A stretch of 64,000 nt of DNA. Source: Frigoriglobus tundricola. GTDB taxonomy: Bacteria > Planctomycetota > Planctomycetia > Gemmatales > Gemmataceae. The position numbers and the translations under genes were made by a program. Below are positions 29,876 to 38,351 of the stretch, piece by piece; within the stretch, counting starts at the first letter, position 1, and the number at the start of each line of letters is the position of its first letter. The notes beneath the pieces were generated by a model. The model searched no databases, was not told where the DNA came from, and saw nothing but the letters and a program-made list of their open reading frames with translations. The stretch covers positions 3,906,001 to 3,970,000 of the forward strand of contig NZ_CP053452.2 in the NCBI RefSeq assembly GCF_013128195.2, in the 5' to 3' direction.

Positions 29876-31309
29876 CTACGGCTTCCCGGGCGCGCCCTTG
29901 CCGGCCAGGTAGGCGGCGATGTTCTGCCCCAACCTCACGGAGCCGGCCGTCTTCTGGATGTAGCTCACCTGCGGCTGCGGCCCGTGACAGTAGCGCGTGA
30001 ACCCGCAATCGATGACGACCCGCTGGCCCTGCACGTTCGAGACCGCCACAAGAGCTTGACCGTCGCTCGCCCGGAGCGCCACGTCCAGCTTCTCCGACTT
30101 CGACACGTTGCTCACCGTGATCCCCTCGAAGAGGAAATTGACCCCCGTCAGGAGCGGGTGGTCATCGACTTCGAACTGTCCGCCGAACTTGCGGACCGCT
30201 TCCGGCGTCAGCCCGCGGCCGCGGACCGTCGCGACCTTGTCCGCGATGTAGTTCCCGCTCACGCGCGCGCCGAACAGTCGGCGGGCGAGTTCGTCGGCCT
30301 CTTTCGTGAACGGCTCGTCGTCGGCCAGCAGGCACACGCCCTTACCGGCCTTAACGAACGCCTCGATCGCCTTGTACGCCTTTTCGTCCAGCGGGTGCGC
30401 CGGCCCGAATGCCACGTCCAGCGTGGCCCGGACGATGAACTGGTACTCGGCCAGTGTGAAGCCCGACGGCACCGCTTCGGCCGGGAGCAAACCCAGCGCT
30501 TCGACGAGCAGGTCCGGCGTCACGCCGGCCGGTAAGTCGATTCGCCCCGTCGAGAGCACCCACAACTGGTCCGCGTCCTTCAGCCACTGTGGCCTGAACG
30601 GGCCGAACTCGCGCCGCACGACAAAGCCCTTCGCTTCCAGCGCCTTCCACAGCGGGTTGGTGGGCGCGAAAAACACGCGCCCCGCGTTCTCAAACCCGGA
30701 CCAGAACACGAGGCGCTGGCCCTTGAACTCACCGTCCTGACCGAGGCCGACGTCCTGACCGACCGGGTTCCCGAACCGGTCCAACACCGGCTGAGGAGGA
30801 GGCTTCACCACAACTTGCGGAGGAGCAACCGGCGCCGGCTGGACGGGTTGAGGGGCCGGCACCTGCGGTTGAGGCGGCGCCTGCGGAACGTCGTTCGGAA
30901 CCGGTTGCGTCTGCGGCTGGTCGGGGGGCTGCGCGGGCGGAGGGTCGTTTTGCCCCGAACCGGCCGGGAGTTGCGGCCGGACCGGTTGCTGAGGGGGAAA
31001 GGGGAGCGGTACCGGCGCGGGGACCGTTGGCGAATCGGCCTTGGCTTGCTCGCCGACAGGAACCGCGGCCGGAGCCCGCGCGAACCTGAGCGCGAGCCCT
31101 GCACCGACTGCGAGCAACAGTACACCAACCACCAGAACCGCGCCCGGGAGGAAACGCCCCGGGCGGCTCCGTGTGAGCGGCGCGTCGACTGGTGTACCGG
31201 GAACTGTAACGGGTGACTGGCAGTTCGGGCACGCCGTCCGGGTGCCGGCCTTACGCGAGGCGATCGATAGACGCCGGTCGCACCCCGGGCAGCGGAACTG
31301 GATGGCCAC
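29876..31309 (-). CDS. Zinc-ribbon, membrane-anchored protein with Pro-rich linker and GATase-like domain
   Basis: A 477-residue protein. The N-terminus holds a zinc ribbon (FRCPGCDRRL, then ACPNCQS), followed by one membrane segment near 55-75 (GAVLVVGVLLLAVGAGLAL). A Pro/Gln-rich linker of about 110 residues follows. The C-terminal 270 residues look like a ThuA/GATase-1-like alpha/beta fold (LVFWSGFENAGRVFF, AFVKAGKGVCLLADDEPF, HPLLTGVNFLFEG), probably extracytoplasmic. Function unknown; such planctomycete proteins may sense or bind. GTG at 31309 with GGAG six bases upstream decides the start. Confidence 0.63.
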   Translation of the reverse strand: MAIQFRCPGCDRRLSIASRKAGTRTACPNCQSPVTVPGTPVDAPLTRSRPGRFLPGAVLVVGVLLLAVGAGLALRFARAPAAVPVGEQAKADSPTVPAPVPLPFPPQQPVRPQLPAGSGQNDPPPAQPPDQPQTQPVPNDVPQAPPQPQVPAPQPVQPAPVAPPQVVVKPPPQPVLDRFGNPVGQDVGLGQDGEFKGQRLVFWSGFENAGRVFFAPTNPLWKALEAKGFVVRREFGPFRPQWLKDADQLWVLSTGRIDLPAGVTPDLLVEALGLLPAEAVPSGFTLAEYQFIVRATLDVAFGPAHPLDEKAYKAIEAFVKAGKGVCLLADDEPFTKEADELARRLFGARVSGNYIADKVATVRGRGLTPEAVRKFGGQFEVDDHPLLTGVNFLFEGITVSNVSKSEKLDVALRASDGQALVAVSNVQGQRVVIDCGFTRYCHGPQPQVSYIQKTAGSVRLGQNIAAYLAGKGAPGKP

Positions 31310-31433
31310 AGCGGTCTCCGCGAAGGAATCGACCGGGCGAGCGACACCCTGAGCGTACTCACAACGCGATCGAACCACAACGCGCGAACCGCGAGCAGAA
31401 AGAACGACAAGACATGAGCGGCCCGGCGGCGCT

Positions 31434-32183
31434 TCAGATCAGCCGCCACGCGGCCGGTTTGGGTGGTTCGGGCGGCGGTTCTTCGCCGTCGCGGAGCGTG
31501 CGGACGTCGTCCAGGTGCCACAGGCGAAAGCCGCCCCGGAACGCGGTCAGGTTGTTACTCAGCCGCGAGCCGGGCGGCTGCACTCTGATCTGTTTCGCGT
31601 TTCCGCCCCCAAGGACGACGTAATCCGCCAACGTGGCCGCCATCAGCGCCGGCACCGCCCACGCGATCGCCCGGCGCCAGCGCCTTTTACCCGCCCGCCG
31701 CAACCCGCGGCGACCGAGTACGTCACCGAGGCTGCGCCCGCCCGGCTCCGGGATGCTGCCCAGTTCCAGCGGTACGATCACGTTCTCGGCGATCAGCGCG
31801 GAGCCGAGGCCAGTGCCGAGCCCCAGGAACAGCATCCGCCCGCCGTCGTAACTGCCCAGCGCCTGCATGGCCGCGTCGTTAATAATGCGCACCGGGCGGT
31901 CGAACGCGGCGGCGAAGTTGAACCCCACCCAGCCCGGACCGAGATTGCCCGGTTCCTGCCGCGGACCGTGGTCGCCCACCTGACCGGGGTAGCCGATCGA
32001 TACGGCGTCGTACTGCCAGTCGCCCGCGAGGTCGCGGACGATCTCGACCATGTGTTGCGGGGTGAGACCGAGTCCCGATCGCTTGCGGCGCGGTTCGGTC
32101 TCCCCGGTCGCGAGGATCTTCAATCGCGTACCGCCCACATCGACGACGAGAATGGACTTGGGCACGCGGGCGGGGTCAATCAT
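31434..32183 (-). CDS. ROK-family sugar kinase (polyphosphate glucokinase-like)
   Basis: A 249-residue kinase. The phosphate-binding block VVDVGGTRLKI is at 12-22, catalytic-site INDAAMQALG near 102, and GLGTGLGSALI near 120. The zinc-binding Cys motif of classical ROK repressors and kinases is absent, as in polyphosphate glucokinases. Probably phosphorylates glucose or a related sugar; the phosphate donor cannot be read from sequence. ATG at 32183 lacks a strong Shine-Dalgarno. Downstream of the HAD-HerA gene by 95 bases on the same strand. Confidence 0.78.
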   Translation of the reverse strand: MIDPARVPKSILVVDVGGTRLKILATGETEPRRKRSGLGLTPQHMVEIVRDLAGDWQYDAVSIGYPGQVGDHGPRQEPGNLGPGWVGFNFAAAFDRPVRIINDAAMQALGSYDGGRMLFLGLGTGLGSALIAENVIVPLELGSIPEPGGRSLGDVLGRRGLRRAGKRRWRRAIAWAVPALMAATLADYVVLGGGNAKQIRVQPPGSRLSNNLTAFRGGFRLWHLDDVRTLRDGEEPPPEPPKPAAWRLI

Positions 32184-32278
32184 GATTGGGACTTTACAAG
32201 CACGTGACGGTTTACCGAAGAACGAAGGCGGATCGGTGGTGGCGGAGGTCGGTTCCGCCGGCGTTTCGCACGCCAGCG

Positions 32279-34021
32279 CTATTGGTCGATCTTGCCGCTC
32301 GGCTCGTCGGCGGGGAGCGTGTACCGGGCCTCGACCGCGGCGCGTACGGCGGCGCGGGTGTCTTTCGGCGTCGCGCGCCGGTCGGCCTCGATCGCCACCA
32401 GTTCGTCGGCCAACTGGTTGTCCTTCATTTCCGTTCGCACCCACTTCGAGTAGTCGCCGCGGCGGCGGTGGTACTCCCACGTTTCGTCGTCCACGCCGTC
32501 GGCCAGTTGCAGGAACTGGAACAGGTTCGGGGCCTTCAGGTTCAACGTGTCCTTCGGGCCGCGGAAGTAGAAGCTCCGCTCCGGTCCCAGGTTGCCCGCC
32601 GCGTACTTACGCTTGTGTCGTTTGCGCTCGGTGCGCGGCGCTTTCGTGTGAACGACCGTCGCCGCGGGCTCGCCCCGCCGCCAGAGGAGGGCATCACCGG
32701 TCGGCAGCTTGTCGCCCCCCACGGTCGGGCACTTCGGCATCTTCTCGCCGGTCGCGGCGCAGAACTTCGCCACCGCTTCCGCCGGTTGCCCGCCGATGAC
32801 GAGGAGCGTGCCGACGTTCGCGAGCGCCGCCGGGTCCACGCTGCCCGCGTGAACGGTGACGAACATCATGCCGCGGTCGGGTAACTGGTCCGCGACGCTG
32901 GCGGCCGTGTCGTCGCCCGGGAGCAGGTGGTGCGCTTCATCGATCACCAGCCAGTGCGGCCGACCGGTGCCGGCTTTCACCTCGTTGATGCGGGGAAGCA
33001 GGCGCCGGAAGAACGCCGGGCGATCGCCGAGCGGCACGCCGAGCAGGTTCACAACCACCGATCGCTTCGGGTCCGCCAGCGCGCCCGTCACGTCCTCGGG
33101 CCGGGGCGCCTGCTCCGTGCTGCCGACGTGGGTGGCGAAATCGAGGTTCGTGTAGTCCCCTTCCGGGTCGATCACGAGCGACTGATACCCGGCGTCGGCC
33201 AGGTGTTCGAGAATCGCAGTGGTGATGGTCGATTTCCCGCTGCCCGACGTGCCGCACACCATCACACCGGTCCCGGCCGGATCGATCCCCGCTTCGGCTT
33301 CATTGTCTGCCAGCCCGATAGGAAAGCGGTGGCGGGCGAGCGTCTTCAGGTGCGTCAGGTCGGAAGCGAGGAGTTCGTCGATCAGCTCCGCGACGCCGGC
33401 CCCGCGCGCCCCGCGGGTGATCACGTCGGCCGTGTCCTTCACCGCGGGCAGGGCGTTGGCGACCGCCACGGAGCACTCGCACACCTTGAGAAACGCGTGG
33501 TCGTTTTCCGCGTCCCCGACGCCGACCGCGTTGTGCGGCGAGAGCCCCAATTCGGTTAGCGCCGCGGCGAGGCCCGTGGCCTTGTTCACGCCCGACGGCA
33601 GCACCATCACCGCGCCTTTATTGAAAACGACTTGCAGCTCGAGACCGAGTTCGTGGATGACTCCAAAAACCGTTTTCTCGTGCGGCTCGAACGTGGCGAC
33701 GATGACGTCCCCGACGGACAGCGGGCTCACCCCGCGGGCGCGGAGCGTCTCCGCGAACTTCGCCGGCGGCGGATCGGCGAGGACCCGCGTTTCCTTCGTG
33801 ACCGGGTCATAAATCGTCGCCCCGTTCTCCATCACCGCGAGGTGGAACAGGTCGATGCGGTCGAACGTGGAGAGCAGGTCCGGCAGTTCGCGGCCGGTCA
33901 CGAGGATCAGTTTGCGCCCGGACTTCTTCGCCCGCTCCAGCGCGGCAATGGTTTCGGCCTCCACCTTGCCGTCGTGCGCAATGGTTCCGTCGTAATCGGT
34001 CGCCAAGGCGTGAAACCGCAT
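32279..34021 (-). CDS. HAD phosphatase fused to a HerA/VirB4-like ATPase
   Basis: A 580-residue protein. Residues 1-215 form a Cof-type HAD phosphatase with motif I DYDGT (9-13), VTGRE (about 41-45) and motif IV GVGDAENDHAF (about 167-177). Residues 250-420 hold a P-loop NTPase with Walker A GTSGSGKST (257-265) and a DEAH-type Walker B in WLVIDEAHHLL (around 357-367), of the HerA/VirB4 class. The C-terminus has a basic segment (RTERKRHKRKY). Role is unknown; this fusion is known in other bacteria. GGAG six bases before ATG at 34021 fixes the start. Confidence 0.8.
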   Translation of the reverse strand: MRFHALATDYDGTIAHDGKVEAETIAALERAKKSGRKLILVTGRELPDLLSTFDRIDLFHLAVMENGATIYDPVTKETRVLADPPPAKFAETLRARGVSPLSVGDVIVATFEPHEKTVFGVIHELGLELQVVFNKGAVMVLPSGVNKATGLAAALTELGLSPHNAVGVGDAENDHAFLKVCECSVAVANALPAVKDTADVITRGARGAGVAELIDELLASDLTHLKTLARHRFPIGLADNEAEAGIDPAGTGVMVCGTSGSGKSTITTAILEHLADAGYQSLVIDPEGDYTNLDFATHVGSTEQAPRPEDVTGALADPKRSVVVNLLGVPLGDRPAFFRRLLPRINEVKAGTGRPHWLVIDEAHHLLPGDDTAASVADQLPDRGMMFVTVHAGSVDPAALANVGTLLVIGGQPAEAVAKFCAATGEKMPKCPTVGGDKLPTGDALLWRRGEPAATVVHTKAPRTERKRHKRKYAAGNLGPERSFYFRGPKDTLNLKAPNLFQFLQLADGVDDETWEYHRRRGDYSKWVRTEMKDNQLADELVAIEADRRATPKDTRAAVRAAVEARYTLPADEPSGKIDQ

Positions 34022-34131
34022 GAAACGCTCCCCAAGGACACCCATCGCCAACCCCATGCAATCGGCGCGCCGCGATCGAAATCGCTGTGCAGTTGCAAAG
34101 TGTGACGGTGTGACACTCGCCTTCAACGTCG

Positions 34132-34203
34132 GTCACTCGCTCCGCGAGTGACACCCGCCACCGACTCCCAATGGGAGGGGCGCGACTCGCGGAGCGAGTC
34201 GCC
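34132..34203. repeat. Inverted repeat (ACTCGCTCCGCGAGT family)
   Basis: GTCACTCGCTCCGCGAGTGAC on the left and GCGACTCGCGGAGCGAGTCGC on the right, each itself palindromic. Located between the HAD-HerA gene and the esterase gene, just past the stop codon of the latter. Confidence 0.75.
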
Positions 34204-35081
34204 TACTTTCCCATTTCCAGCAGCCCCCGTGTCTTCATCCAGTCGGCGGCGCGGTCGGGCCAGGTCGCGCACGGGCTCGCGGACTTACGCATCCCGTAAC
34301 CGTGACCGCCCTTAGCGTACAAGTGAAGCTCGGCCGGCACCTTGTTCTTCGTCAGCGCCAGGTACAGCGCCACGCTCCCCTCGCTCGTCACCGGGTCGTC
34401 GGACGAGTGCGCGAAGAACATCGGCGGCGCGTCCTTTGTTACCTCGAATTCCGACTTGAGCTTCCCAGCCTCCGTGAGGTACGCGGGGTAAACGAGCACG
34501 GCGAAGTTCGGCACGTGGCCGAACTGCTCGTCGCTCTTGTCAACGGGCTCGTACATCCGCTTCTTGGTGAGCGCGGTGCAGGCGGTAAGGTGCCCGCCCG
34601 CGGAGAAGCCGAGCATCCCGACCTTGGCCGGATCGACGCCCAACTCCTTGCTCATGCTCCGGACGAGGGTGATCGCCCGCTGTGCGTCCTGGACCATCGC
34701 GAGGTTGTCGGGGGTCTGGGCCGCGCGCTTCGGAACGCGGTACTTGAGCAGCACGCCGGTGACACCGATCGTGTTCAGCCACTCGCACACTGCGGAGCCC
34801 TCGTGCTCGATGGCGAGGATGTGGTACCCGCCGCCGGGCGCGACCACGACCGCGGCGCCGGTGTTCTTGTCCTTCGGCGGCGAGTAGACGGTGATGGTCG
34901 GCTCGCTCACGTTCGCGAGGCGCTTCACGTCGTTCGGGTTCTTGGGTTCGGTGAGCGTCTCCGCGCCGATGTCCTTCGTCTCGCCCGGCGCCTTGCCGGG
35001 CCAGAGCTTGATCGGGTCCGCCCCGCGCGCGGCCAGCGCGACGGCGAATGTGAGTGCCAGGGCGAACGAGAGGCGCGGCAT
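34203..35081 (-). CDS. Secreted alpha/beta-hydrolase (acetyl-xylan-esterase-like)
   Basis: A 292-residue esterase with a signal peptide (LSFALALTFAVALAARG). Nucleophile elbow GFSAGG near residue 165; oxyanion-hole block VVVAPGGGYHILA near 90; acid residue in HSSDDPVTSEG, and the His in KGGHGYG near the end, so the triad is complete. Similar proteins deacetylate xylan or other glycans. Starts with an ATG preceded by GAGGT at 35081. A planctomycete glycan-degradation gene by family; substrate not certain. Confidence 0.85.
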   Translation of the reverse strand: MPRLSFALALTFAVALAARGADPIKLWPGKAPGETKDIGAETLTEPKNPNDVKRLANVSEPTITVYSPPKDKNTGAAVVVAPGGGYHILAIEHEGSAVCEWLNTIGVTGVLLKYRVPKRAAQTPDNLAMVQDAQRAITLVRSMSKELGVDPAKVGMLGFSAGGHLTACTALTKKRMYEPVDKSDEQFGHVPNFAVLVYPAYLTEAGKLKSEFEVTKDAPPMFFAHSSDDPVTSEGSVALYLALTKNKVPAELHLYAKGGHGYGMRKSASPCATWPDRAADWMKTRGLLEMGK

Positions 35082-35311
35082 GGTGACCTCGTGGTGATTT
35101 CCGGCGTGAAACGACCCGCGCGGGTGCGATACAATGCAGCGGTGCCCACGCCATTGTGCAGTACCGGCACCCTCCCAACAAGAACCAGATGCGGTCCAAG
35201 CGGTGCCCGGGATTGAAACCGCGGGCACCGCTGACACCGACCCTGACACTCCCGGCTGGCAGCAATTGGTTGCGGCTGATGCCACCCTGCGACGATTGAG
35301 GTTCTTGCCAC

Positions 35312-38296
35312 ATGCTCCGATGCGCTCTCCCCGCCGGATTGCTCTTCGCCCTCGTCGCCACGCCCTCCGTTGGTGCCGATCCGCCCGATGCGAAAACTCA
35401 CTGGGCGTTCCGGGCGCCGGTTCGGCCCGCGGTTCCCGAACTCCGCGACGCGAACGCCGGCCGGAATCCGATTGATGCCTTCGTCCGCGCCCGGCTCGAA
35501 AAAGAGGGACTCAAACCCGCGCCCGAGGCGGACCGCGTGACGCTCTGCCGCCGGCTGTACCTCGACCTCACCGGTCTGCCGCCGGCGCCGAAAGACGTCG
35601 ATGCGTTCGTCGCGGACACGCGCGCCGACGCCTACGAGCGGCTGGTGGAGACGTTGCTCGCGTCGCCGCACTACGGCGAGCGGTGGGCGCGGTGGTGGCT
35701 CGACGCCGCCCGCTTCGCCGACAGCGACGGCTACGAAAAGGACAAGTCGCGCCAGGTGTGGGCGTACCGCGATTATGTCATCAAGGCATTCAACGACGAC
35801 CTGCCGTTCGACCGGTTCGCCATCGAGCAGATCGCCGGCGACCTGTTGCCGAACGCGACCCAGGACCAGATCGTCGCGACGGGCTTCCTCCGCATGTCGA
35901 TGCTCAACGAGGAGGGCGGCATCGACCCCGAGCAGTTCCGCATGGACGCGATGTTCGACCGCATGGACGCGGTGGGCAAGGCGTTCCTCGGCCTCTCCGT
36001 CGCGTGCGCGCAGTGCCACGACCACAAGTACGACCCGATCTCGCAGGAAGAGTACTACCGCTTCTTCGCGTTCCTCAACAACGACCACGAGGCCCAGCGC
36101 GTCGTGTACACCCCGAAGGAGCGCATGGAGATCAACCGCATCCGCACGCAGATCACCGAGATCGAAACGAAGCTGAAAGAAACGCTGCCGGACTGGGAAA
36201 AGGCGTTCGCCACCTGGGAAGCCAAGCTGAACATGGGGCCGGAGTGGAAAACGGTCACCGTCGAGAACTCGGGCGACGGCTCACAGCGGTACATCTCTCA
36301 AAAGGACGGTTCGGTACTCGCGCAGGGCTACGCGCCGACCAAATTCAGCACCCTGATGAAAGGGCCGAGCCCGCTCAAAAGAGTGACCGCGTTCCGGCTC
36401 GAATTGCTCACCGACCCCAACCTGCCGTGCAACGGGCCGGGCCGTTCGTTCATGGGGACGTGCGCCCTGTCCGAGTTCATCGTGGAAGTGGAGTCCGTTA
36501 AAGCAGCAGGAGGGGGTCCGGGGGAACCCGCGGGGGGTTCCCCCGGCAAAGCGGCAGGCAAAAAACAGCCGGTGAAGTTCGTGAAGGCCGTGGCGGACTA
36601 CTCCAACCCGGAACGCGCGCTCGAAAAGAACTTCGAGGACAAGTCGGACCGCCTCCGCCTGACCGGACCGGTCACGTTCGCCATTGATGGCAAGGACGAA
36701 ACCGCGTGGGGTATCGACGCCGGACCGGGGCGCCGGAACCAGCCGCGTGTCGCGATCTTCGTTCCCGAGAAGCCCGTCGATTTGCCCGACGGCGGAACGC
36801 TGCACTTCAACCTGAAGCAGATGCACGGCGGCTGGAACAGCGACGACCACATGAACAACAACCTCGGCCGCTTCCGGCTGAGTGTGACCGGCGACAAAGT
36901 GCCGGATCCCCCGCCGCTCCCGCCGCTCGTTCGCGCCGCGCTCGCGGTTCCGGCCGCCCGGCGGAGCCCGGCGCAGCGCCAAACCGTGTTCGACTTCTGG
37001 CGCAACTCGGTCGGGCAGTTCGAACCCGAGAACGCGAAGATCGAGGCCCTGTGGAAGCAGTGGCCGGAAGGCTCGACCAGCCTGGTTGCCGAGAAGCGCG
37101 ACGACCCGCGCGATACGGCGATCTTGAAGCGCGGAAACTTCCTCCGCCCCGGCGCGAAGGTGGATGCCGGCGTGCCGCAGTTCCTCCATCCGCTGCCGAA
37201 AGGCGCCGACGGTAGCCGGCTTTCGCTCGCGAAGTGGCTCGTCGATCGGAAATCGCCCACGACCTCCCGCGCGATCGTGAATCGCGTGTGGCAAACGTAC
37301 TTCGGGACCGGCCTTGTGGCGTCGCCGGAAGAGTTCGGCACGCAGGGCGAGAAACCGACCCACCCGGAGCTGCTGGACTGGCTGGCGGTGGAGTTCATGG
37401 AGCCGACTCCCAATGTAAGCGGGGGGCGTCAGCCCCTTGTGTCTGACAAAGCGCTATCAGATAAACCTCAGCCAGATAAACACCAGCCTGACCAACCACA
37501 GCTCGACAATCCACAGGGGGCTGACGCCCCCCGCTCGGCACCGTGGTCGCTGAAACACCTGCACCGCGTCATCGTGACCTCGGCCACCTACCGGCAGTCG
37601 TCGCGGGTCACCGCGGACCTTCTCGCCAAAGACCCGGACAACAAGTTCCTCGCCCGCGGCGCGCGGTTCCGCGCCGAAGGCGAGATCGTCCGCGACATCG
37701 CGCTGGCCGCGAGCGGGCTGCTCAACCGCAAGATCGGCGGGTCGAGCGTCTACACGCCCGCGCCCGACTTCCTCTTCAAACCGCCGGCGAGTTACGGGCC
37801 GTTCGTCTGGGACGAAGCGACGGGCGAGGACCGCTACCGCCGCGCGCTGTACACGTTCCGCCGCCGGTCCACCCCGTACCCCGCGCTCACGGTGTTCGAC
37901 GCCCCCGTGGGCGAGGCGTCGTGCGTGAAGCGCACCCGCACCAACACCCCGCTCCAGGCGCTCACCGCGCTCAACGAAACGGTCTTCGTGGAGTGCGCCC
38001 GTGCGCTGGGCAAGCGGGCCGTCCTCGAAGGCGGAAAGACCGATACCGACCGGCTCACCTATGCGTTCCGGTTGTGTGTGTCCCGCGCTCCCACGAAGGA
38101 CGAACTCACGATCCTCGCTGCAATGCTCGAAAAGAACCGCAAGCGGTTCGAGGAGGGCGAAGCGAACGCGTCGGAAATTGCCACCGGCGCGAAGGACGCG
38201 GAGAAGCCCGTGGGATTCACCTTCGCGGACTGGGCCGCGTACACGCTGGTCGCCCGCGTCCTGCTCAATCTGGACGAGACGGTAACGAAAGAGTGA
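35312..38296 (+). CDS. DUF1549/DUF1553 planctomycete protein with CxxCH (PSD1-type)
   Basis: A 994-residue exported protein. Signal peptide to residue 21. DUF1549 has LTGLPPAPKDVDAFVAD and the haem-like CAQCH near 232-236. DUF1553 lies in the C-terminal third with NRVWQTYFGTGLVASPEEFG, TSATYRQSS and NTPLQALTALN. The cytochrome-type N-terminal domain found in some members is absent. The family usually works beside a DUF1501 gene; here DUF1501 follows at 40193, after three other genes. Two palindromic repeats are inserted in frame at about residues 400-412 and 702-741. Function unknown, possibly surface glycan degradation. Confidence 0.9.
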   Translation: MLRCALPAGLLFALVATPSVGADPPDAKTHWAFRAPVRPAVPELRDANAGRNPIDAFVRARLEKEGLKPAPEADRVTLCRRLYLDLTGLPPAPKDVDAFVADTRADAYERLVETLLASPHYGERWARWWLDAARFADSDGYEKDKSRQVWAYRDYVIKAFNDDLPFDRFAIEQIAGDLLPNATQDQIVATGFLRMSMLNEEGGIDPEQFRMDAMFDRMDAVGKAFLGLSVACAQCHDHKYDPISQEEYYRFFAFLNNDHEAQRVVYTPKERMEINRIRTQITEIETKLKETLPDWEKAFATWEAKLNMGPEWKTVTVENSGDGSQRYISQKDGSVLAQGYAPTKFSTLMKGPSPLKRVTAFRLELLTDPNLPCNGPGRSFMGTCALSEFIVEVESVKAAGGGPGEPAGGSPGKAAGKKQPVKFVKAVADYSNPERALEKNFEDKSDRLRLTGPVTFAIDGKDETAWGIDAGPGRRNQPRVAIFVPEKPVDLPDGGTLHFNLKQMHGGWNSDDHMNNNLGRFRLSVTGDKVPDPPPLPPLVRAALAVPAARRSPAQRQTVFDFWRNSVGQFEPENAKIEALWKQWPEGSTSLVAEKRDDPRDTAILKRGNFLRPGAKVDAGVPQFLHPLPKGADGSRLSLAKWLVDRKSPTTSRAIVNRVWQTYFGTGLVASPEEFGTQGEKPTHPELLDWLAVEFMEPTPNVSGGRQPLVSDKALSDKPQPDKHQPDQPQLDNPQGADAPRSAPWSLKHLHRVIVTSATYRQSSRVTADLLAKDPDNKFLARGARFRAEGEIVRDIALAASGLLNRKIGGSSVYTPAPDFLFKPPASYGPFVWDEATGEDRYRRALYTFRRRSTPYPALTVFDAPVGEASCVKRTRTNTPLQALTALNETVFVECARALGKRAVLEGGKTDTDRLTYAFRLCVSRAPTKDELTILAAMLEKNRKRFEEGEANASEIATGAKDAEKPVGFTFADWAAYTLVARVLLNLDETVTKE
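36512..36546. repeat. Palindromic insert 1 in the DUF1549/1553 gene (GEPAGGSPG type)
   Basis: GGGGGAACCC and GGGGTTCCCCC pair around GCGG. Read in frame as GGGPGEPAGGSPGKAAG, in a linker between conserved parts. Same family as the dnaA insert near 951-1033. Confidence 0.72.
37418..37534. repeat. Palindromic insert 2 in the DUF1549/1553 gene (GGRQPL...GADAPR type)
   Basis: Perfect 18-base arms, GCGGGGGGCGTCAGCCCC and its complement, enclose an A/T-richer centre of about 81 bases. Read in frame as SGGRQPLVSDKALSDKPQ through QGADAPRSAP. It lies between conserved LLDWLAVEF and SLKHLHRVIVTSATYRQ. Confidence 0.88.
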
Positions 38297-38351
38297 CAGC
38301 CAAAGGTCAGAGTTCGGAACGCGGAACAGAATTCAACACGAGGAACGGGCC

